Shown here: positions 7,021 to 9,310 of the stretch, piece after piece
How positions within the stretch are numbered: position 1 is the stretch's first letter
Layout of the letters: each line of letters begins with the position of its first letter
Origin: Bacillota bacterium
GTDB taxonomy: Bacteria; Bacillota; Clostridia; Lachnospirales; Cellulosilyticaceae
Direction: 5' to 3'
Assembly: GCA_023415525.1 (NCBI GenBank)
Contig: JAEZKI010000097.1
Location: 1 to 9,310 of the forward strand
Length of the DNA: 9,310 nt
The notes under the pieces: generated by a model
What the model was told of the DNA's origin: nothing
The model's input: only the letters and a program-made list of their open reading frames with translations
The model's database searches: none
Translations under genes and position numbers: made by a program

Positions 7021-8001
7021 ATGATTAGAATAACCGATTCAACCTTAGCTAGGCTTGATCACTGCCTGCCAAGTAAAGAGCAAGTACTTACATTTTGTTA
7101 CCTCATGAGAGACATTGGTGTTATAGATTTAGAAATCTCAGTAAAGATTTATAAGCTACTAGAAGGTTTACCCGAAGGCTTTAGGTTTTATTTGACTTTA
7201 AATACACCAGAGAATATAAAGGCTTATCCGGATGTTTACAGGCTGATTGTTCCAAGATCTCAAATAGAAGGCGCAAGTAGTCAAATTCAAATAAATGATA
7301 TTAGAGAGATTGTGCAACTCAAAGCCTATGAACACTGCCACTACGTAAGGATTATAGGCTTAGATGATTTGTTTTGTCATAATTATAGCTATGTGATACA
7401 AGAGATAAGCCATACATTAAAAAATAGTATAGTTAATCTTTGCCCAGAGAATTTATATCATTGTGCGACTGCAATTGCTGTAGAGTGGGCTTTAAAGGGT
7501 GGAAAAGAAGTGACAACTAGCTTTGCAGGTATAGGGGGCTTGGCTGCTACGGAAGAAGTGCTGCTTGCATTAAGAATAACCAGTAGATACAAGATTAATC
7601 AAGATATAAGGGCTTTAGTTCAACTTAAAATACTTTTTGAACAAATAACAGGAAAATCAATACAAAAGAATAAGCCTGTTATTGGAGAAGCTATTTTTTG
7701 CGTGGAATCAGGTATCCATGTAGATGGGATTATGAAAAAGGAAACAACCTATGAGGCCTATTCGCCAGCAGAGGTAGGCCAAAAGAGAACGATTGTTATA
7801 GGAAAGCATTCGGGAAGTTCAGCTGTAACAGCTAAGCTTAAAGAGTATCACATCCCTATGCCAGACGAGGAGCATATGAGGCAATTACTTCTCGCCATAA
7901 AGCAAGTAAGCATGGAAAAAAGAAGGAGCATTAGTGATGAAGAATTTATAGTCCTAGCAAAAGGGGTGATGGCTTATGAGAGAAAAGAGAAAGATAGTTG
8001 A
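7021..8001 (+). CDS. nifV-omega: Homocitrate synthase, C-terminal-type (omega) subunit
   Basis: A 326-residue protein matching the C-terminal part of NifV and, more weakly, the whole isopropylmalate/homocitrate synthase fold. Residues about 195-326 carry the lid motif SGIHVDGIMK (His233, the likely catalytic His of the family) and GQKRTIVIGKHSGSSAV. Residues 1 to about 190 look like a worn-down TIM barrel. It starts ITDSTLARLD where the active enzyme has DTTLRDGEQ, and the metal-binding HxHND motif is replaced by a region reading LCPENLYHC. It probably needs the next gene product to make homocitrate, as shown genetically for C. pasteurianum. The ATG at 7021 has GGGGAG at 7011-7016. The omega label follows C. 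pasteurianum usage as I recall it. The last 26 bases overlap the next gene. Confidence 0.88.
   Translation: MIRITDSTLARLDHCLPSKEQVLTFCYLMRDIGVIDLEISVKIYKLLEGLPEGFRFYLTLNTPENIKAYPDVYRLIVPRSQIEGASSQIQINDIREIVQLKAYEHCHYVRIIGLDDLFCHNYSYVIQEISHTLKNSIVNLCPENLYHCATAIAVEWALKGGKEVTTSFAGIGGLAATEEVLLALRITSRYKINQDIRALVQLKILFEQITGKSIQKNKPVIGEAIFCVESGIHVDGIMKKETTYEAYSPAEVGQKRTIVIGKHSGSSAVTAKLKEYHIPMPDEEHMRQLLLAIKQVSMEKRRSISDEEFIVLAKGVMAYERKEKDS
7960..7969 (+). promoter_or_regulatory. Ribosome-binding site of nifV-alpha inside nifV-omega
   Basis: AAAGGGGTGA lies within the 3' end of nifV-omega, six bases before the ATG at 7976. It supports translational coupling of the two homocitrate synthase halves, which overlap by 26 bases. 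Confidence 0.75.
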
Positions 8002-8788
8002 TACGACCTTAAGAGATGGGGAACAACAAGCAGGCATTGCCTTAAGACCAGAAGAAAAATTAGAGATAGCCTTACTGTTAGATGCCATAGGTGTCCATGA
8101 AATTGAAGCGGGGACTCCTAGCTTGGGAGCAGGAGAAATAAGCTGCCTTAAAGCAGTAATGAAGCGAAAAAAGCAAGCACAGATTTCTGTTTGGACTAGA
8201 GCAAATACAGAGGATATTCTACAAGCTACTTTTTGCAAACCGGATATTATTCATATTGGAACACCTATTTCCTATATACAGATTTATACCAAGTTAAAGA
8301 AAAATAAAGTGTGGATACAAAGAAATTTAATAGACTGCATTGAAGTAGCTCATAATCAAGGAATACAGGTGACTATAGGTTTTGAAGATGCTTCAAGGGC
8401 AGATATGGGTTATATCATTAGTACGGCAAAGTTAGTAAGTAAGTTAGGGGTAAAGATTATTCGTATAGCAGATACTGTAGGTGTTCTGACACCAAGTCGT
8501 ACAAAGTCCATGATTCAAGAATTAATGAATCATGTGGATATAGAGGTAGAGATTCATGTCCACAATGATTTAGGTATGGCGGTTGCCAACTCTATCGAAG
8601 GCCTTAAAGCAGGAGCTAGTTATGTAGATTGCACCTTAGGAGGATTAGGAGAACGTACAGGTAACTGTAATTTTTATGACTTGGTTCATGCAGCAGAACG
8701 CTATTTTGATTTTGGCGTTAATAAAGGTCATATTAAAAAGGTAGAACAAAGGCTAGAACAAATTCTAAGTAGAAGTCAATTCGCATGA
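7976..8788 (+). CDS. nifV-alpha: Homocitrate synthase, N-terminal catalytic (alpha) subunit
   Basis: A 270-residue catalytic TIM barrel of the LeuA/NifV family, which condenses acetyl-CoA with 2-oxoglutarate to homocitrate, the organic ligand of FeMo-co. Motifs in order: DTTLRDGEQ (residues 9-17, metal-ligand Asp9 and catalytic Arg13), EIEAGTPSLG, GFEDASRAD, RIADTVGVLTP, HVHNDLGMA (metal ligands His194 and His196), and the barrel-closing GGLGERTGNC near 223-231. The protein stops soon after the barrel and lacks the C-terminal lid, which the upstream overlapping gene encodes. Its length is almost identical to the 269-residue C. pasteurianum counterpart, so this is a conserved split gene rather than a recent frameshift. 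Isopropylmalate or re-citrate synthase activity cannot be excluded from motifs alone, but the operon context strongly favours homocitrate. Confidence 0.92.
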   Translation: MREKRKIVDTTLRDGEQQAGIALRPEEKLEIALLLDAIGVHEIEAGTPSLGAGEISCLKAVMKRKKQAQISVWTRANTEDILQATFCKPDIIHIGTPISYIQIYTKLKKNKVWIQRNLIDCIEVAHNQGIQVTIGFEDASRADMGYIISTAKLVSKLGVKIIRIADTVGVLTPSRTKSMIQELMNHVDIEVEIHVHNDLGMAVANSIEGLKAGASYVDCTLGGLGERTGNCNFYDLVHAAERYFDFGVNKGHIKKVEQRLEQILSRSQFA

Positions 8789-8800
8789 GCTTAATCCTAT

Positions 8801-8816
8801 TGTTTGGGAACAAACA
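8801..8816 (+). repeat. Short hairpin between nifV-alpha and the AnfO-like gene
   Basis: TGTTTG (8801-8806) and CAAACA (8811-8816) are perfectly complementary around the loop GGAA, which fits the GNRA tetraloop pattern. One further T-G wobble can extend the stem. It is followed by GCTTGGAAAGG, not a T-run, so it is not a typical terminator. It could act in mRNA stability, or it may be chance. Confidence 0.45.
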
Positions 8817-8833
8817 GCTTGGAAAGGTGTATT

Positions 8834-8841
8834 AAAGGAGG
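8834..8841 (+). promoter_or_regulatory. Ribosome-binding site of the AnfO-like gene
   Basis: AAAGGAGG lies six bases before the ATG at 8848. This near-ideal site supports the open frame after it as a real gene even though no stop is reached in the window. Confidence 0.8.
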
Positions 8842-8847
8842 ACAATA

Positions 8848-9310
8848 ATGAGTGATAAGATAGCCGTATTATTGAATAAGGAAGAAAAGTTGGCTAGCTT
8901 TGCTGAGGCCACATGGATTTATATTTATAAAAAAACATCTGAGTGGCAAGTGACACAAAGGATAGAAACTAAAAATTTATTATACAAAAGAGAAAATGAT
9001 ATAAAGAACTTTACCTTAGCGCTTATAGAAAAATTAGAGTGCTGCAAAGTAATAGTAGGCACACTTATTCTTGGTGTGCCTTATTATTTATTAACGAGAG
9101 CAGGGTATGAATTATGTGAAGCAGCTACATTTTCAAGTCTACTTTTAGACCAGATCCATGAAGATTATTGCATGCCATCAGAAGAAACAGATAAAAAACC
9201 AAGGAAAGAATTAATAGGTCCCCAAGACAATTATTCAATGCCAATACAAAAGGTATGTAAGTCCCCCGTACCTGTAGATGAGACAGGTAATTACTATATG
9301 GATATGATCG
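8848..9310 (+). CDS. anfO: AnfO-family nitrogenase accessory protein (3'-truncated by window)
   Basis: An open frame of 154 codons from a well-placed ATG, still open at the window edge. It begins MSDKIAVLLNKEEKLASFAEA. A later segment reads CCKVIVGTLILGVPYYLLTRAGYELCEA. The pattern of a short N-terminal beta strand, a Trp/Tyr-rich stretch (ATWIYIYKK, EWQV) and a 'cKviVg..i.GvPYylL.raGyel.EA' core resembles the AnfO family (iron-only nitrogenase accessory protein), normally about 200 residues. No signal peptide or membrane segment is evident, and the role of AnfO-like proteins in Mo-type nif clusters is not settled. It follows nifV-alpha by 59 bases and is probably in the same operon. The family call rests on recalled sequence patterns and is less certain than those for the other genes. 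Confidence 0.72.
   Translation, partial: MSDKIAVLLNKEEKLASFAEATWIYIYKKTSEWQVTQRIETKNLLYKRENDIKNFTLALIEKLECCKVIVGTLILGVPYYLLTRAGYELCEAATFSSLLLDQIHEDYCMPSEETDKKPRKELIGPQDNYSMPIQKVCKSPVPVDETGNYYMDMI

Noticed and set aside
7954..8238. 94-codon minus-strand open frame over the start of nifV-alpha
   Set aside because: Antisense to the conserved DTTLRDGEQ-containing barrel. A shadow frame.
7021..8788. Recent frameshift splitting a single nifV gene
   Set aside because: The C-terminal half comes first and has its own degenerate barrel, and both lengths and order match the known split NifV of C. pasteurianum. One indel cannot create this.
8848..9310. Iron-only nitrogenase operon, from the AnfO-like gene
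   Set aside because: The catalytic genes match Mo-type NifD/NifK, no delta-subunit gene is seen, and nifE, nifN-B and nifV are all present. The AnfO-like gene alone does not change the type.

Overview
This window is the middle and 3' part of a clostridial molybdenum-nitrogenase (nif) operon. All eight genes lie on the + strand and no convincing transcription terminator is visible between them. The order is nifD (5' end cut off by the window), nifK, nifE, a fused nifN-B, a thioredoxin-like [2Fe-2S] ferredoxin, two genes for a split homocitrate synthase (C-terminal half first, catalytic half second), and an AnfO-family gene cut off by the right edge. No tRNA, rRNA, CRISPR array, insertion sequence or phage gene is visible.

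The sequence suggests a low-GC anaerobic Firmicute of the class Clostridia. It is AT-rich, with strong AGGAGG-type ribosome-binding sites. NifD carries the extra segment known from Clostridium pasteurianum MoFe protein, and NifK is short at its N terminus. NifN and NifB are fused, NifV is split, and the ferredoxin has the cysteine pattern of the C. pasteurianum 2Fe-2S ferredoxin. The genus cannot be fixed from the sequence alone.

Layout: 1-2444 encodes the catalytic MoFe protein (NifDK), with stop and start codons sharing a base. A gap at 2445-2574 holds a two-tier inverted repeat with no U-tract, a candidate mRNA-processing or stability element between the structural and assembly genes. 2575-6641 encodes the FeMo-cofactor assembly machinery: NifE, then NifN fused to the radical-SAM enzyme NifB, which ends in a NifX-like domain. 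6681-6989 encodes the ferredoxin. 7021-8788 encodes the two overlapping halves of homocitrate synthase, which supplies the organic ligand of FeMo-co. 8848 to the end encodes the AnfO-like accessory protein.

Together, NifB makes the 8Fe core (NifB-co), NifEN matures it, homocitrate is added from NifV, and the finished cofactor goes into NifDK. The ferredoxin is probably a dedicated redox partner. This is largely a known clostridial nif arrangement, not a new system. The points most worth a second look are a well-formed internal Shine-Dalgarno and ATG inside nifN-B that could yield free NifB, a NifN that keeps a NifK-like cysteine triad at identical spacing, a NifV half that looks like a dead barrel, an AnfO-family gene attached to a Mo-type operon, and the nifK-nifE RNA structure.
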